IMG/VR virus record: IMGVR_UViG_3300025009_000218
Coordinates: 1 to 40,990 of that record
DNA from: a virus
Strand: one strand, 5' to 3'
DNA length: 40,990 nt
A model generated the notes under the pieces. It searched no databases. It was not told the DNA's origin and saw nothing but the letters and a program-made list of their open reading frames with translations. Numbering within the stretch: the first letter of the stretch is position 1; each line of letters starts with the position of its first letter. Below, one piece after another: positions 21,626-30,028 of this stretch. The translations under genes were made by a program, and so were the position numbers.

Positions 21626-22156
21626 ATGAAGATTAAGATACTTGATGAGGCAGGGTTTGATTGTGCTATGAGGGGACTTGCATTGTCTTATAATGCGAAC
21701 CCTGATAATATGTATGGGGTGGCTCTTAAGTTAGCTAAGCTCGGAGGTGGCGGCCACGATAAGTTTCTCGAAAGTATGGTAGTGTGGATGAGTGTAACAG
21801 CACCTTTAGATTTCCATATACAATTTGACACATACAGGGTAGGGGTCACGAAGCAGAGTGAGTCAACGATGCACACTATAAAGAAGCGACCACTGCTTCA
21901 GGAAGATTTCGAGGAGGGTATACCCAGTTCATATCTCAACTATCTTAATAGTTGTATTGATGGTAATGCACCGACATCTTTCATAAAGAAAATGCTTCCA
22001 TGTGGATTCATTCAGGAGCGAATAGTATGTACTAACTATAAGACCTTGAAGAATATTATTAATCAGAGGAGTAATCACAAACTTCCAGAGTGGAGTACAT
22101 TTTGTGAAGCTATGAAGGGGTTAAAATATTATGAGTTTCTCTACAGTGTCCGGTAA
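21626..22156 (+). CDS. ThyX-fold protein (thymidylate synthase-like, divergent)
   Basis: A 176-residue protein. HDKFLESMVVWMSVTAPLDFHIQFDTYRVGVTKQSESTMHTIKKR and YKTLKNIINQRSNHKLPEWSTFC match a phage family distantly related to flavin-dependent thymidylate synthase ThyX. The canonical RHRx7S motif is replaced by YRVGVTKQSEST, so true thymidylate synthesis is uncertain; it may modify a pyrimidine or be non-catalytic. It lies next to dUTPase, fitting a role in pyrimidine metabolism. Six bases separate it from the preceding gene. Confidence 0.65.
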   Translation: MKIKILDEAGFDCAMRGLALSYNANPDNMYGVALKLAKLGGGGHDKFLESMVVWMSVTAPLDFHIQFDTYRVGVTKQSESTMHTIKKRPLLQEDFEEGIPSSYLNYLNSCIDGNAPTSFIKKMLPCGFIQERIVCTNYKTLKNIINQRSNHKLPEWSTFCEAMKGLKYYEFLYSVR

Positions 22157-22352
22157 GTGTGTAGTGTGTGAGAATGAGTTGACAATGTTATCAGACTATG
22201 GTCATGGAGAATACGAATGTGGTGGTAGGATGGATAGTATCGTAGCTCTTACCACTCATGGTGCTGTAGCTACCTGTCCTAGGTGCTCAGTGCATAATGT
22301 ATTCAAGACTGATTTCTTAGGAAGTCTTTACTTGGAGGAATATCATGTTTAA
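22131..22352 (+). CDS. Zinc-ribbon hypothetical protein
   Basis: A 73-residue protein with CVVCE near residue 10, CGG near 30 and CPRC near 49, a likely zinc ribbon. ATG 22131 lies inside the ThyX-like gene's last 26 bases. Function unknown. Confidence 0.55.
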   Translation: MSFSTVSGKCVVCENELTMLSDYGHGEYECGGRMDSIVALTTHGAVATCPRCSVHNVFKTDFLGSLYLEEYHV

Positions 22353-22455
22353 GAAACTACTTGATAGTAAGGTGTATTACTTTATCGCACTTGCTGTAGC
22401 TGCTGCATTAGCTTGGTGCTTAGGTTGGGTATTAGCAGGAGTATTGAATGGTTAA
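22345..22455 (+). CDS. 36-residue membrane peptide
   Basis: A short basic N-terminus (MFKKLLDSK) followed by one hydrophobic helix (YYFIALAVAAALAWCLGWVL). GGAGG lies about 5 bases before the ATG. It overlaps genes at both ends, supporting translation. Confidence 0.6.
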   Translation: MFKKLLDSKVYYFIALAVAAALAWCLGWVLAGVLNG

Positions 22456-22867
22456 GGTAATGAAGTTGCAGAAAGACTCTATCGTTCCTACTAAAGGTTC
22501 TATGTGGGCTGGTGCTTACGATCTTTATAGCACCGAGGATATCCTAATCCTTCCAGGAATGAGCGAGGTTATAGGTACAGGCGTTGCATTTGAGATAGAC
22601 AAGGGGTGGTTAGGGCTTCTTACCCACCGCTCCTCTATGGCCTTTAGGCTTGAGTGTGTAGCATCTCTCGGAGTTGTGGATAGCGACTATACGGGGGAGG
22701 TTAAGGTGAAGATGTTCAATCATGGGACCGATGGAGCTCATCTTAAGAAGGGTGATAGGTTCGCACAGATCACATTTGTTCCTCACTATGCTGGAGATTT
22801 AGAGGTGGTGACTACCCTATCAGAAACTATAAGGGGTGCTGGAGGTATGGGCAGTACTGGTAGGTGA
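22448..22867 (+). CDS. dut: dUTP pyrophosphatase
   Basis: A 139-residue trimeric-type dUTPase. The five family motifs are visible: AGAYDLYS, THRSSMA, GVVDSDYTGEVKV, GDRFAQI and the C-terminal RGAGGMGSTGR arm. It converts dUTP to dUMP and pyrophosphate, preventing uracil incorporation and supplying dUMP for thymidylate synthesis. Its position after the ThyX-like gene supports this. Ribosome-binding AGGAG lies within the previous membrane peptide. Confidence 0.95.
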   Translation: MVKVMKLQKDSIVPTKGSMWAGAYDLYSTEDILILPGMSEVIGTGVAFEIDKGWLGLLTHRSSMAFRLECVASLGVVDSDYTGEVKVKMFNHGTDGAHLKKGDRFAQITFVPHYAGDLEVVTTLSETIRGAGGMGSTGR

Positions 22868-23067
22868 GAGTATATTGTACCGCATTTGATTGCCTCATAA
22901 GAACCTGCTCACGTCATAAATGCCACCTCTCTAGGAGAGCCCACATCTTTGATTGGGATGACTTCTCTAGGGAGTGTGGTATGTATAAGAGTAGGAACTG
23001 TTGGAGAACTATCTATACACCACCTGAAAGGGAAGACGATTATGAAGATGAAGATGAAGCCTTATAA
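22864..23067 (+). CDS. Small Cys/His-rich protein, GTG start
   Basis: A 67-residue protein with C-x4-C, CSRHKCH and later CGMY/CW residues, ending in a strongly acidic DDYEDEDEAL. GTG 22864 overlaps the dUTPase stop (GTGA). Zinc binding is likely; function unknown. The ligase start lies inside its 3' end. Confidence 0.55.
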   Translation: MRVYCTAFDCLIRTCSRHKCHLSRRAHIFDWDDFSRECGMYKSRNCWRTIYTPPEREDDYEDEDEAL

Positions 23068-23731
23068 TGGTGGTAGTCTAAAAGGTACTTGGTTGATAAC
23101 AAAGAAGCTGGATGGAGTCAACGTGACTATAGATTCCTCTACCAGATCAGCTATGAGTAGGAATGATAAGCCTCTATATAACTTTGAAGATATCTTCGAT
23201 AGGTTTCCTACACTTAAAGGAACCTTCGAGGTCTTCGATATTAATTGGGAGACCTCAATCTCTTTGGTTAAGAAGAGAGGAGCTTACACTGTGAATGGTT
23301 CACATCTATATTCTATAGGTCATGCAGATGTTATAGATAATCGCATGATCCTATCACTAGTAGATGAACCTAGTGAAACTCTCATCATGCAGTGCCTTAA
23401 GGATGCATTGCTCCGAGGTGAAGAGGGTCTTGTACTTTACCAAGGATCTACTATGTATAAAGTAAAGCCTGTATACACTATTGATGTAAGGATTACTGGC
23501 AGGATAGAGGGTGATGGTAAGTATACAGGAAAACTAGGATCCTTTATCACCAATTATGGTGATGTGGGTTCGGGGTTATCTGATTTTCAGAGAGATGCAT
23601 ATTGGGATAGCGATCTTATGGGGTGTATTATTGAGGTAGAGATGATGGGATGGACCCCCGGTATGAAGATGAGGCATCCACGCTTTAAAAGATTAAGACT
23701 TGATAAGAATACGGAGAACCTTGAGATATGA
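23042..23731 (+). CDS. ATP-dependent DNA ligase
   Basis: A 229-residue minimal ligase. KKLDGVNV (about 21-28) is motif I with the adenylated Lys22; TFEVFDINW, GEEGLVLYQ and YKVKP correspond to motifs III, IV and V. An OB-like C-terminal part follows (GRIEGDGKYTGKLGSF...GCIIEVEMMGW). ATG 23042 is used with AAGGGAAG upstream; the same frame extends to 22949 inside the previous gene without support. It seals nicks during replication and repair. Confidence 0.9.
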   Translation: MKMKMKPYNGGSLKGTWLITKKLDGVNVTIDSSTRSAMSRNDKPLYNFEDIFDRFPTLKGTFEVFDINWETSISLVKKRGAYTVNGSHLYSIGHADVIDNRMILSLVDEPSETLIMQCLKDALLRGEEGLVLYQGSTMYKVKPVYTIDVRITGRIEGDGKYTGKLGSFITNYGDVGSGLSDFQRDAYWDSDLMGCIIEVEMMGWTPGMKMRHPRFKRLRLDKNTENLEI

Positions 23732-23880
23732 AGAAGAAGACTGTAGTTCGTAAGCTTACTGCTGTAGCTACATCTATCACTGCTGAGATTAGTAACCTTG
23801 AAGATCTCTATGAAGAGGTTAATGATATGATTGAATTGATTGATAGTGAAGATGATGAAGATATGGAGGACCATTATTAA
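23728..23880 (+). CDS. Small acidic coiled-coil protein
   Basis: A 50-residue protein: basic start (MKKKTVVRK), a helical heptad-like middle (ITAEISNLEDLYEEVNDMIELI) and an acidic end. Coupled by overlap to the ligase and to the next gene. Function unknown. Confidence 0.55.
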   Translation: MKKKTVVRKLTAVATSITAEISNLEDLYEEVNDMIELIDSEDDEDMEDHY

Positions 23881-24128
23881 TGCCAACCTATACATACAGT
23901 TGTCTAGATTGTAAACATAAGTGGGAAGAACTCCTTCCAGTAGCACAAAGAGATAACCCAATAGAGATGCCATGCCCTGAGTGTGAAGGATTTAATATTA
24001 CCCGGGGTGTAGGGTGTGCTGGATTCGTCCTTAAAGGGTTCTGTTGGAGTAAGGATAACTACTCTAGGACTATAGGTGATGACCCTAGAGGTGTTGAAGA
24101 TACTAACTGGGATTTGAATAATGCCTAG
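23880..24128 (+). CDS. FmdB-like zinc-ribbon protein
   Basis: An 82-residue protein starting MPTYTYSCLDCKHKWEELLPVAQRD with CPEC near residue 32, matching the FmdB/Zn-ribbon_8 pattern. Such proteins are small zinc ribbons of unknown role, sometimes regulatory. It starts on the last base of the previous stop. Confidence 0.75.
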   Translation: MPTYTYSCLDCKHKWEELLPVAQRDNPIEMPCPECEGFNITRGVGCAGFVLKGFCWSKDNYSRTIGDDPRGVEDTNWDLNNA

Positions 24129-24573
24129 TGTTAATTCATATGGGGAGTATTTAGTAGCTGCAAGGAGAGCTGTAGAGTCTTCCACAGCATCTAGGTCTAC
24201 ATCACCTTCTAGGTATGAGATGTGGTATCAGGAATATACTAGGAATCGTGAGGATACGTATAGGAGGCAGGTAGATAGAGCAACCTCAGGTCCTGAAGCG
24301 TATGTTGTATCTAGTCCTAGTGATGCACAGATTAGTCCCGGCATAGTGTGTGAGTACTCAGAGCGTAGACCAGAACCTGCTCCTAGTATATCTTCAGAGG
24401 ATCTAGATATCCTTAATCAGCTCTGTGAATCAGAACCAACCCCCGTAGGGTGGAGTGTAAGACCACAACTGAGGAGATCTGCTAGCGAAGTCTATCACTC
24501 TAAAGGTGTTAGTCCGTTTAAACTATTAGCCATTAAGGAGTCCGAGATCAATGGAGGTAAATCCTGTGTTTGA
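24121..24573 (+). CDS. Hypothetical protein, Ser/Arg-rich
   Basis: A 150-residue protein of low complexity, rich in Ser, Arg, Glu and Pro, probably partly disordered. A helical YEMWYQEYTRNREDTYRRQVDRA lies near residues 38-60. No domain recognised. It overlaps both neighbours. Confidence 0.6.
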   Translation: MPSVNSYGEYLVAARRAVESSTASRSTSPSRYEMWYQEYTRNREDTYRRQVDRATSGPEAYVVSSPSDAQISPGIVCEYSERRPEPAPSISSEDLDILNQLCESEPTPVGWSVRPQLRRSASEVYHSKGVSPFKLLAIKESEINGGKSCV

Positions 24574-25024
24574 TTATAAAGAGTGGATGAATCAGATGAA
24601 AGGTACTGCTGTCAGGCCGATGAGTTCCAATCCTATTGTCTATCATTGGGATGTAGATTTCCTTAAAGAGCTGAGTGTTGAAGAAGATCCTACAGGTGCC
24701 AAAGATAAGAAGTATGATCAGGGCAAGGCGATGGTAGGCCTTATGAAGTCTGACTTCTCTAAGGCTTTAGAGTTGGTAGCTGGAGTGACTACTTATGGGG
24801 TGGAGAAATACAAACAACCCGGGTCTTGGAGATTTGTGGATAACGCTCTTGATAGATACGAGGATGCCCTTGGTAGGCATGATCTGGCACTTCATAGTGG
24901 TGAGGAGAAAGACCCTGAGTCAGGACTATTGCATGCAGCTCATAGGGCTTGGAATGCCCTAGCTACTTTAGAGTTGATTATCACTAAGCTCAATAAGCAG
25001 AAGAGTCTTTCGGGAAAAGACTAG
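24551..25024 (+). CDS. DUF5664-type (dATP/dGTP diphosphohydrolase-like) protein
   Basis: A 157-residue protein. KKYDQGKAMVGLMKSDFSKALELVAGVTTYGVEKYKQPGSWRFVDNALDRYEDALGRHDLALHSGEEKDPESGLLHAAHRAWNALATLELI matches, from memory, the DUF5664 family, named as dATP/dGTP diphosphohydrolase N-terminal domain in some databases. Its conserved Glu/Asp/His residues could bind metal. Near dUTPase and the reductase it probably shapes the dNTP pool. The reaction is not proven. Confidence 0.65.
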   Translation: MEVNPVFDYKEWMNQMKGTAVRPMSSNPIVYHWDVDFLKELSVEEDPTGAKDKKYDQGKAMVGLMKSDFSKALELVAGVTTYGVEKYKQPGSWRFVDNALDRYEDALGRHDLALHSGEEKDPESGLLHAAHRAWNALATLELIITKLNKQKSLSGKD

Positions 25025-25101
25025 TGGAAGTATCATGGCCAGGAGCAGAGATATACATAGCAGTGTTCGTGCTAATATGGTGGTTCTTTATTGAGAGGTA
25101 A
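25024..25101 (+). CDS. 25-residue membrane peptide, GTG start
   Basis: GTG 25024 begins on the last base of the upstream TAG. The product has one hydrophobic helix (IYIAVFVLIWWFFIER). Short, so uncertain, but the overlap and hydrophobicity resemble other tiny membrane genes here. Confidence 0.4.
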   Translation: MEVSWPGAEIYIAVFVLIWWFFIER

Positions 25102-25107
25102 GATGGT

Positions 25108-25689
25108 TTGAATGGAAAATATGATATACAGACTAGTTGTGGTAGTATAGTTCACGACTGGACTATACTTAGTACGGAGAAGATTGTTGAACCTACAGGA
25201 TATCAAATGTGGGAGGTAGAATGTAAGTGCGGATTTAAAAGATTTATACAGCCCTCTACGTTGTTTGGAAAGAACTCTCCTAGGTCTTGTAGGAAGTGTA
25301 ATGGAGAATCTAAAAGGGGAAGTAGCAGCCCTCATTGGAAAGGTGTTAATGTGGTTCCTCACTCAGTGCTTGCCAAAATACGCAATACATTGAATAGAGG
25401 TAGGGTATTAGAGTGTTCTATTTCTATAGAAGATTTAGAGGAGCAGTGGGTGAAGCAAGATGGTAAATGCGCCCTAAGTGGTGTTGAGTTGTGCTTCTCG
25501 GAGGTGCAATACTCTGATGTGACAAAACCCAGAGGAAGTGCTTCGGTAGATAGGATAGATTCTAATGTCGGGTATGTTAAATCTAATATACAATTTGTAG
25601 ATAAGCGTATAAATATAATGAAACAAGATATGAGTCAAGAAGATTTTATAGATATGTGTAGGAAAATCTCGGAGCATATAAATGAATGA
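25108..25689 (+). CDS. HNH homing endonuclease next to the reductase
   Basis: A 193-residue protein from TTG 25108 with GAGAGG upstream. ECKCGF...SCRKCNG near residues 42-70 is a zinc ribbon. The nuclease part shows KCALSGVEL, SASVDRIDSNVGYVKSNIQFVDKRINIMK, the pattern of a phage HNH family distinct from the endonuclease VII type at 2646, 10449 and 15489. It overlaps the reductase start by 8 bases. No ACTATATAG motif was seen before it. Confidence 0.85.
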   Translation: MNGKYDIQTSCGSIVHDWTILSTEKIVEPTGYQMWEVECKCGFKRFIQPSTLFGKNSPRSCRKCNGESKRGSSSPHWKGVNVVPHSVLAKIRNTLNRGRVLECSISIEDLEEQWVKQDGKCALSGVELCFSEVQYSDVTKPRGSASVDRIDSNVGYVKSNIQFVDKRINIMKQDMSQEDFIDMCRKISEHINE

Positions 25690-27568
25690 CTATATGCGCT
25701 ACATTCATATTAGTAAGTATGCCCGCTTTAGGGATAAGCTGAAGCGTAGAGAGACTTGGGATGAAACAGTAGATAGGTATGTAGGGTTCTTCATAGATAC
25801 AGGTATGATTGATGATACAGATGGTATGCTTATAGGTGATGCCATCTACAATATGGAAGTCATGCCAAGTATGAGAGCCATGATGACTGCTGGTCGTGCC
25901 TTGAAGAGGGACAACCTTGCAGGGTATAACTGTGCCGGCATCGCTATAGATCATCCTCGTGCCTTCGATGAGATCTTCTACATCCTAATGAATGGTAGTG
26001 GTGTAGGGTTCTCAGTAGAGAGACAGTTCATTACTAAGATGCCTGTAGTCTCTGAGGATATGCATGCTACAGATACAACCATTGTAGTTCAAGACAGTAA
26101 GGAAGGCTGGAGCAAGGCGCTAAAGGAACTAATAGCCCTGCTGTACAATGGAGATGTACCTAAGTGGGATCTTAGTTTAGTGAGACCTGCAGGTGCTAGA
26201 CTTAAAACCTTTGGAGGCAGAAGTAGTGGACCGGAGCCGCTTGATCTATTGTTTAGGAAAGTTGTTGCGCTGTTCAATAGGGCTGTTGGTAGGAAGCTTA
26301 ATAGTCTCGAGTGTCATGATCTCATCTGTCAGATTGCTGACACGGTTATCGTGGGAGGAGTTAGGAGATCTGCATGCATCTCTATTTCTAATCTTACTGA
26401 TGATAGGATGCGACGTTGTAAGACGGGAGAGTTCTACCTGACAGATCCTCAGAGGTTCTTAGCTAACAACTCAGTAATGTACACTGAGAGACCTGACCTT
26501 GATTCCTTCTTGGGTGAGTTCAGGAGTATGTATAAGAGTAAGGCTGGTGAGAGGGGGATGATTAATCAGGAAGCTCTAAGGCAGAAGGCTATAGAGTGTG
26601 GTAGAGATCCTGAGATGCACTACATCTTGAATCCTTGCGGCGAAGCAATTCTCCGTAGCTCTGGTGGGTTATGTAATCTCACTGAGGTAGTGGTAAGACC
26701 CGATGATACTCTTGAAACCTTGAAGGAGAAGGTGAGGGTTGCAACTATCATAGGAACCTTACAGTCCACACTCACAGATTTTAGATACATACGTAAGGTT
26801 TGGAAGAAGAATGCAGAGGATGAAAGACTATTAGGTGTGAGCCTTACAGGTGTAATGGATCACCCTGTAATGAGTGGAAGAGGTCATTTCATGGCCGGCC
26901 ATTCCTGGCAAACACTTAAAGATGTGTTAGTTATATTAAAGGAGGAAGCAAGATCTACTAATGGATTGTGGGCTGAAAGACTTGGCATTAGTCCTTCTGT
27001 GCAACTTACTCTTGTTAAGCCTAGTGGTACTGTATCTCAACTGGTCGACTCCAGTTCGGGGATGCACCCAAGGTACAGCAAGTTCTTTATCCGCAAAGTT
27101 ACGCAAGATAATAAAGACCCTCTCACTAAGATGCTCAAAGACCAAGGAGTTCCTCATCAAATAAAAGGTGATAAGACTTACTTCTCCTTCCCCATCAGAG
27201 CACCTGAAGGTTCTATTACTCAGGGTGATATGGGACCTATAGAACAGCTAGAACTCTGGAAGACCTATAGGGATCATTGGTGCGATGGTAACCCTAGTCA
27301 GACTATCTACTATACTGATAAGGATTTCCCAGAGGTACAAGCTTGGGTCTGGAAGAACTGGGATTGTATTGGAGGATTATCATTCTTCCCAGTAGACAGC
27401 TCAGTCTATGAGATCAATCCATATAATCCATGTACACAAGAGGAGTATGAGCTAGTAGCATCTACATTTCCTACGATTGATTGGGAAAGATTGAAGGACT
27501 ATGAGGTGGAGGATAATACTACATCCTCACAAGAGTATGCATGTGCTGGAGGACAGTGTGAACTGTAA
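25682..27568 (+). CDS. nrdJ: Class II (adenosylcobalamin-dependent) ribonucleoside-triphosphate reductase
   Basis: A 628-residue protein. GYNCAG (about 77-82) and GGLCNLTEV hold the redox cysteine pair, NPCGE carries the thiyl-radical Cys and Glu, and the C-terminal YACAGGQCEL has the re-reducing Cys pair of the monomeric Lactobacillus-type enzyme. KPSGTVSQLVDSSSGMHPRYSKFFIRKV is a nucleotide/cobalamin-region signature. It makes dNTPs without oxygen, using host vitamin B12. ATG 25682 follows GGAG by seven bases and overlaps the HNH gene. Confidence 0.93.
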   Translation: MNDYMRYIHISKYARFRDKLKRRETWDETVDRYVGFFIDTGMIDDTDGMLIGDAIYNMEVMPSMRAMMTAGRALKRDNLAGYNCAGIAIDHPRAFDEIFYILMNGSGVGFSVERQFITKMPVVSEDMHATDTTIVVQDSKEGWSKALKELIALLYNGDVPKWDLSLVRPAGARLKTFGGRSSGPEPLDLLFRKVVALFNRAVGRKLNSLECHDLICQIADTVIVGGVRRSACISISNLTDDRMRRCKTGEFYLTDPQRFLANNSVMYTERPDLDSFLGEFRSMYKSKAGERGMINQEALRQKAIECGRDPEMHYILNPCGEAILRSSGGLCNLTEVVVRPDDTLETLKEKVRVATIIGTLQSTLTDFRYIRKVWKKNAEDERLLGVSLTGVMDHPVMSGRGHFMAGHSWQTLKDVLVILKEEARSTNGLWAERLGISPSVQLTLVKPSGTVSQLVDSSSGMHPRYSKFFIRKVTQDNKDPLTKMLKDQGVPHQIKGDKTYFSFPIRAPEGSITQGDMGPIEQLELWKTYRDHWCDGNPSQTIYYTDKDFPEVQAWVWKNWDCIGGLSFFPVDSSVYEINPYNPCTQEEYELVASTFPTIDWERLKDYEVEDNTTSSQEYACAGGQCEL

Positions 27569-27590
27569 GAATTAATACACTACAAACAAC

Positions 27591-27627
27591 AAAGGCCCTA
27601 TAGGAATCAAACCTATAGGGCCTTTTT
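27591..27627. terminator. Strong intrinsic terminator between convergent blocks
   Basis: AAAGGCCCTATAGG (27591-27604) pairs perfectly with CCTATAGGGCCTTT (27612-27625) around a seven-base loop, followed by five T (27623-27627). It lies after the reductase and before the convergent minus-strand genes. The AAA before the stem gives a weaker T-run on the other strand, so it may work both ways. Confidence 0.92.
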
Positions 27628-27646
27628 GCGTTTAGATTAATAAATA

Positions 27647-28471
27647 TTAATATCCCCAGAACTCAATCAAGAACTTACCAGCTGAGTAGGTACCTGCAGT
27701 AGCTGCGCCTGAAGTCAGATACAGATAAGCATTAGCAGCAGGGACAGCAGCCATAGTCTTCTCCAGACCAAGAGTCCAGTTACCACCAGCAGTTACAAGA
27801 GCAGTCTCTGTAAGATCAGTGACAAGACCATCATATGCACCAGTACCTTCAGTAGCAGTATAGAGGTCGATATCAACAGCACCCCCTACAGGAACCTCAA
27901 GGCAAGTGACCTTACCCATAAGGACCGTACCATTCAGAGCTGCTGTGATCTGTCCGATATGAGATACGCCAGAGAGACCGATGATATCCAGATCTGTAGC
28001 TACAGACTTAGCATCCGTAAGATCGATCATGATCTCAGTCTTCTTCACAGCACCTGTGAGACGTACACCAACCTTATGAATAGTGTTGACACCCTTGAAG
28101 CCAGCACCAGGAGTCATCTGCTGGAGTGTAGGATCACAGTTCTGGTTTATATACTCAAGGGTAGTAGACAGCAGAGTATCATCAGCATCTTTAAGTTGGA
28201 AGTACTTAATGACACTATTAACTGGAGCTGTCCAATCAGAGTTAGCATCAAGAACTACAGCCTTACTAGCAGCTCCCGTTCCGAGGGAAGCAATATCCAA
28301 ATAGTTAAGTTCAGCTGCAGTAGCAGTAACACCATCAAGGATGTTTAGCTCAGCAGCACTTGCGGTTACTCCCACAATACCAAGATTACTATACAGCTCA
28401 GTGAAGTTCGAATTAAGATCATCCCTCTCATCGCTGTTGATAGATACACCACGTATTTCTTTCCTTGCCAT
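27647..28471 (-). CDS. Fibre-like virion protein
   Basis: A 274-residue protein. The N-terminus RDDLNSNFTELYSNLG resembles the NSNFTEIYGWV of the exported protein at 34169-35143. TASAAELNILDGVTATAAELNYLD is the repeat typical of phage tail and head fibres. The C-terminal half is Thr/Ala/Gly-rich beta structure. AGGAG lies eight bases before the ATG. Probably the last gene of the late operon. Confidence 0.75.
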   Translation of the reverse strand: MARKEIRGVSINSDERDDLNSNFTELYSNLGIVGVTASAAELNILDGVTATAAELNYLDIASLGTGAASKAVVLDANSDWTAPVNSVIKYFQLKDADDTLLSTTLEYINQNCDPTLQQMTPGAGFKGVNTIHKVGVRLTGAVKKTEIMIDLTDAKSVATDLDIIGLSGVSHIGQITAALNGTVLMGKVTCLEVPVGGAVDIDLYTATEGTGAYDGLVTDLTETALVTAGGNWTLGLEKTMAAVPAANAYLYLTSGAATAGTYSAGKFLIEFWGY

Positions 28472-28488
28472 TCGTTAGCTCCTATAGA

Positions 28489-29088
28489 TTATTTAGTTCC
28501 TACTGTTCTAGATCCAAAAGAATCTAGCTGATAGTGAATATCAAACTCCTTCACCAGCACATCACCTGTTACGACATTATCCTCTCTGTAAAGTTTTATA
28601 TCTAGCATAGAAGATAGCTTTACACCAGTAGGTGCTACTACCTCTGGGAATTCTGCTACCTGAAGTATACTACCACTAGTGTACGTATATCTAAGTGTTG
28701 TAGTTGCTATAGTAGTAAAGCTCCCAACAGTTCCACTATTGTTTATCCACCTATAACTAATCTTAAACACCGGTACTGTAGCTGCACTCTGGATAAAGTG
28801 TATATGAGGACGAAGAGATGTGCCAAGCTTGTAGTTATGTGGAAGTTGGACTACCATATACACAACTTCACCTGTGTTATTCTGTGGGAAGAGTAATCCT
28901 ATGTCAGTAAAGTCAAAATCTGGTTTTAGGTTAGCTCCTAGTTTAGTCTGAGTAGCTGGAAATCTAAGATCTTCCCACATAGATGCATCTCCTAGCATCT
29001 GTATGCTCCCATCCTCCTCTATTCTAAAGTAACTATTCCCTGATACGTTCCCTACATTTAATTGAGATGCAATATTATATGATCCCAT
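28489..29088 (-). CDS. Virion-associated hypothetical protein
   Basis: A 199-residue beta-rich protein. LPHNYKLGTSLRPHIHFIQ and FKISYRWINNSG resemble proteins often found beside phage fibres. ATG at 29088 overlaps the lysozyme stop (TGATG) with AAGGGCGGG upstream. Probably a minor structural or fibre-linked protein. Confidence 0.65.
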   Translation of the reverse strand: MGSYNIASQLNVGNVSGNSYFRIEEDGSIQMLGDASMWEDLRFPATQTKLGANLKPDFDFTDIGLLFPQNNTGEVVYMVVQLPHNYKLGTSLRPHIHFIQSAATVPVFKISYRWINNSGTVGSFTTIATTTLRYTYTSGSILQVAEFPEVVAPTGVKLSSMLDIKLYREDNVVTGDVLVKEFDIHYQLDSFGSRTVGTK

Positions 29089-29480
29089 CACCCGCCCTTG
29101 AATAAGTTAGAGAGTTCTTTAGCCCTAGTAGGGACCTGTCTAGCCCATAAGCTGTTTAGCATTTGATTAGATGCTTCCTCGTACCTCTTCTCTCCAACAA
29201 GCCTTAAGGTTGTATGAAACTTTAAGAGCCCATCAACACCTAGATTATAGGCCATATTGATTAAGACTTCTTTCCTTATTGGTGATAGATCATTCCAGAA
29301 GTGTAAGGATTTACTTAACCTTTCCTCAATCTTCTTCACCCTCATATCTAGTAAGTATGCAGCTTCCTCTTCGGTGATACCAGCCTCTAGGTTCAGACCA
29401 TACCCTATAGTCCACACTCCGACAGAGTCTTTATACATCTTACTTCTGAACCCTTCATGTCTCTTCAACATCTCATACAT
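29088..29480 (-). CDS. Endolysin, T4-type lysozyme (GH24)
   Basis: A 130-residue muramidase. The catalytic Glu9 (RHEGF), Asp18 (YKDSVG) and Thr24 (WTIGYG) follow the T4 lysozyme E-8-D-5-T spacing; WNDLSPIRKEVLINMAYNLG and the late SLWARQVPTRAKEL also fit. It has no signal peptide, so it needs a holin to reach the cell wall. It hydrolyses peptidoglycan at lysis. Confidence 0.92.
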   Translation of the reverse strand: MYEMLKRHEGFRSKMYKDSVGVWTIGYGLNLEAGITEEEAAYLLDMRVKKIEERLSKSLHFWNDLSPIRKEVLINMAYNLGVDGLLKFHTTLRLVGEKRYEEASNQMLNSLWARQVPTRAKELSNLFKGG

Positions 29481-29498
29481 AGTATCACCTTCAGGGAT

Positions 29499-29768
29499 TC
29501 ATTTCAATCGCAGCACAGCAGCCTCTAAGGCAGCATTAACGAACCTTTTAGATAAGGTAATACCTGCAGCCGTAAGAGTAGCAACGATCATTTTAAAGGC
29601 AGCCTCGCGCTTTGTAGCCCCATCCTTATCAGCCAGTGTGACAGCTACAGTACTCACAGCATCTGCAGCTGCTTTAGATAGTACAGCACCTGCATCAGTC
29701 ATGAGGATCTTAATCAAAGGAAGAAGGAACTCCCAGACAGACGAGAACAAAAACTTAAGCTTATCCAT
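29499..29768 (-). CDS. Possible holin or lysis-accessory protein
   Basis: An 89-residue, Ala-rich protein with a hydrophobic N-terminus (LKFLFSSVWEFLLPLIKILM), then amphipathic helices and a Lys-containing end. AGGAG lies about nine bases upstream. Position directly upstream of the lysozyme suggests a role in lysis, but no specific family is certain. Confidence 0.5.
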   Translation of the reverse strand: MDKLKFLFSSVWEFLLPLIKILMTDAGAVLSKAAADAVSTVAVTLADKDGATKREAAFKMIVATLTAAGITLSKRFVNAALEAAVLRLK

Positions 29769-30028
29769 TATTCAACTCCTGCATCTTTATGGGTGGCTAC
29801 AGAGATGACACCATTAATAGTCCATGCCACACCAGCTAGTCCACCACTGAATACTATAATTTGCTCATCAGTAATAGGAATCTCTACACCTAATAGACGA
29901 GCTGCACCTACACCAAATGCTACGATAGCTACAAAGACAGAGCTTAGAGCCTGGACATTACTCCAAGTCTTAGAGTCCTTCAGCTCCTTACCCTTCTTAA
30001 TAGCTTTGAACAAGTCAACCACAACCAT
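29768..30028 (-). CDS. Two-helix membrane protein, holin candidate
   Basis: An 86-residue protein with a basic N-terminus and two hydrophobic segments (VQALSSVFVAIVAFGVGAARLLG and IIVFSGGLAGVAWTINGVISVA). This is a class II-holin-like topology next to the lysozyme. ATG at 30028 has GGAGG six bases upstream; the adjacent ATG at 30031 is also possible. Confidence 0.6.
   Translation of the reverse strand: MVVVDLFKAIKKGKELKDSKTWSNVQALSSVFVAIVAFGVGAARLLGVEIPITDEQIIVFSGGLAGVAWTINGVISVATHKDAGVE

Noticed and set aside
24551-25024. Proof of a Z-genome (2-aminoadenine) phage
   Set aside because: A DUF5664-type gene alone is not enough; no purZ-like gene is visible in this window.
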